A DNA stretch of 64,000 nt from Pseudomonas sp. B21-028 (GTDB lineage: Bacteria; Pseudomonadota; Gammaproteobacteria; Pseudomonadales; Pseudomonadaceae): contig NZ_CP087184.1 in the NCBI RefSeq assembly GCF_024749045.1, positions 1,488,001-1,552,000 on the forward strand, written 5' to 3'. Each line of letters begins with the position of its first letter. Within the stretch, counting starts at the first letter, position 1. Below the pieces are notes generated by a model that saw nothing but the letters and a program-made list of their open reading frames with translations, was not told where the DNA came from and made no database searches. This document shows positions 63,297 to 64,000 of the stretch, in pieces. The translations under genes were made by a program, and so were the position numbers.

Positions 63297-63326
63297 GCGA
63301 TTATCGGTTTTGGGCGATTATCGAAC
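63297..63326 (-). promoter_or_regulatory. Two PcaR-like boxes upstream of the OprD porin
   Basis: On the minus strand GTTCGATAATCGCCC (63312-63326) matches the box upstream of pcaR at 14 of 15 bases, and a second CGATAATCGC copy lies at 63297-63306, 17 bases further on in the same direction. The porin start is about 190 bases downstream. Confidence 0.65.
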
Positions 63327-63360
63327 GGCAAAAACACACCTCAGCCCCACACAAAGAACC

Positions 63361-63449
63361 TGTGGGAGCGAGCCTGCTCGCGATAGCGGCGTGTCAGACG
63401 ACACAGCTGTGCCTGGTCCTCCGCTATCGCGAGCAGGCTCGCTCCCACA
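63361..63449. repeat. REP doublet, GTGGGAGC family
   Basis: TGTGGGAGCGAGCCTGCTCG with CGATAGCGG and its inverse lie in the gap between the divergent porin and DUF6124 genes. The rest of the gap (63450-63579) contains a hairpin, GTCGCTG-CCCATT-CAGCGAC at 63538-63557, and no gene. Confidence 0.85.
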
Positions 63450-63579
63450 GGGTTCGTGGACGGTCTGACAGACGCGTCGATTTTTCCGACAAGCTTTTAA
63501 GGTTGCCGCTCGGAAGCCGTGCCTCTAGCCTTTTTATGTCGCTGCCCATTCAGCGACCGGGACTGCAAGCCCGCTGAAT

Positions 63580-63609
63580 TTGTTAGGTGCCTAGCCGCGC
63601 CCCTATAAT
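63580..63609 (+). promoter_or_regulatory. Sigma-70 promoter of the DUF6124 gene
   Basis: TTGTTA and a perfect TATAAT are 18 bases apart. Transcription would start near 63616, leaving a leader of about 155 bases. Confidence 0.7.
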
Positions 63610-63639
63610 CCATGGCGTTTTCTGATGCCATCGTTTTAT

Positions 63640-63720
63640 GGTGGCTGTGTGCGGGAGACCTTCGGGTCTGCCGAGGTTGCCTAACGACTCGGTCTTGCAG
63701 ACCCGTACACAGCTGCCACC
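63640..63720 (+). ncRNA. Structured leader RNA with a loop complementary to the downstream ribosome site
   Basis: GGTGGC and GCCACC close an outer stem that continues through TGTGT/ACACA. Inside are AGACC-TTCG-GGTCT (a UUCG tetraloop hairpin, 63656-63669) and CCGAG-N12-CTCGG (63671-63692). The 12-base loop contains CCTAACG, the exact complement of CGTTAGG at 63755-63761, which overlaps the AGGAG ribosome site. Confidence 0.7.
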
Positions 63721-63770
63721 TATCATCTGCAAGTGATGCTGGCGGCTCTCATTTCGTTAGGAGCACTATC

Positions 63771-64000
63771 ATGATCAAAGAAACACCCAATCCCCCTGCG
63801 CCCGGTTCCACCTTCCCCTACAACGACCCCGATCCAGACAAGCTCCAAGAGGCCGCAGACCGAGCACTCGATTTCCATCTCGGCACCCACCCTGATCCCA
63901 AGCCCAAAACCTCAACTCAAGTTTTCACCGTCATCGATACCCTCGACACCGAGTCTCTGCTGGCGAATCTCAGCGAAACCCTGGCTTCGGCCAATGCCAT
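63771..64000 (+). CDS. DUF6124 (DUF3077-like) protein, 5' part
   Basis: The first 76 codons are open to the window end. The start MIKETPNPP, the spacer YNDPDPDKLQEAADRALDFHL and the later SLLANLSETLASANA are typical of the short Pseudomonas DUF6124 family, whose function is unknown and which often occurs in several copies per genome. TAGGAGC precedes the ATG, and the whole gene sits behind a strong promoter and a structured leader. The protein should continue for some tens of residues beyond the window. Confidence 0.82.
   Translation, partial: MIKETPNPPAPGSTFPYNDPDPDKLQEAADRALDFHLGTHPDPKPKTSTQVFTVIDTLDTESLLANLSETLASANA

Overview
The window is chromosomal DNA of a Pseudomonas, most likely a member of the P. 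fluorescens complex. The evidence is the high GC content with strong third-position bias, the gene orders gts-oprB-hexR-zwf-pgl-eda and bifA-sodB-argO-argP, a complete pca regulon, and two abundant families of Pseudomonas REP doublets between genes. No tRNA, rRNA, CRISPR array, prophage or replication origin was seen.

Layout. 1-8.8 kb: glucose uptake (gtsB end, gtsC, gtsD, porin oprB), hexose-6-phosphate mutarotase, the HexR repressor and the divergent zwf-pgl-eda operon; together these take glucose through the periplasm into the Entner-Doudoroff pathway. 9-14.6 kb: a class V aminotransferase, DUF3820 and DUF2383-type small proteins, and an AaeXAB-like efflux operon. 14.7-20.2 kb: phaJ, a lipase-like hydrolase and tandem fadD2 and fadD1 (fatty-acid activation and the link to PHA). 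20.4-23.8 kb: BrkB-like membrane protein, peptide deformylase, a GNAT enzyme and two unknown proteins. 24-27.2 kb: the gluconate regulon gntR, gntK, gntP with three copies of one palindromic operator. 27.3-30.5 kb: alaC, a LysE exporter, a GyrI-like protein and a GNAT enzyme. 30.5-33.2 kb: an ECF42-type sigma factor with NTF2-like, DGPF/YCII and AHSA1 proteins. 33.4-42.2 kb: imelysin lipoprotein, bifA, sodB, argO, an ACT-domain protein, argP, a dehydrogenase and a coiled-coil membrane protein. 42.2-43.9 kb: an IS110/IS1111-type element beside a REP and a small IS4-like MITE that carries a REP doublet. 43.9-50.2 kb: rapA, three small genes including a CcoM-like oxidase subunit behind an Anr box, and pitA. 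50.7-63.1 kb: the complete protocatechuate branch (pcaR, pcaK, CoA-transferase, pcaF, pcaHG, pcaT, pcaBDC and an OprD porin) tied together by repeated PcaR-like boxes. 63.5-64 kb: promoter, highly structured leader and start of a DUF6124 gene that runs off the end.

A theme of the window is carbon-source control: local repressors (HexR, GntR, PcaR) whose candidate operators can be read directly, plus A-rich Crc/Hfq-type motifs at oprB, zwf, gntP and fadD2. The most novel observations are the DUF6124 leader, whose apical loop is complementary to the Shine-Dalgarno region; the IS4-like MITE that has carried a REP doublet into an intergenic region; the PcaR-like boxes upstream of the OprD porin; and an ECF42-type promoter in front of the NTF2-like gene.
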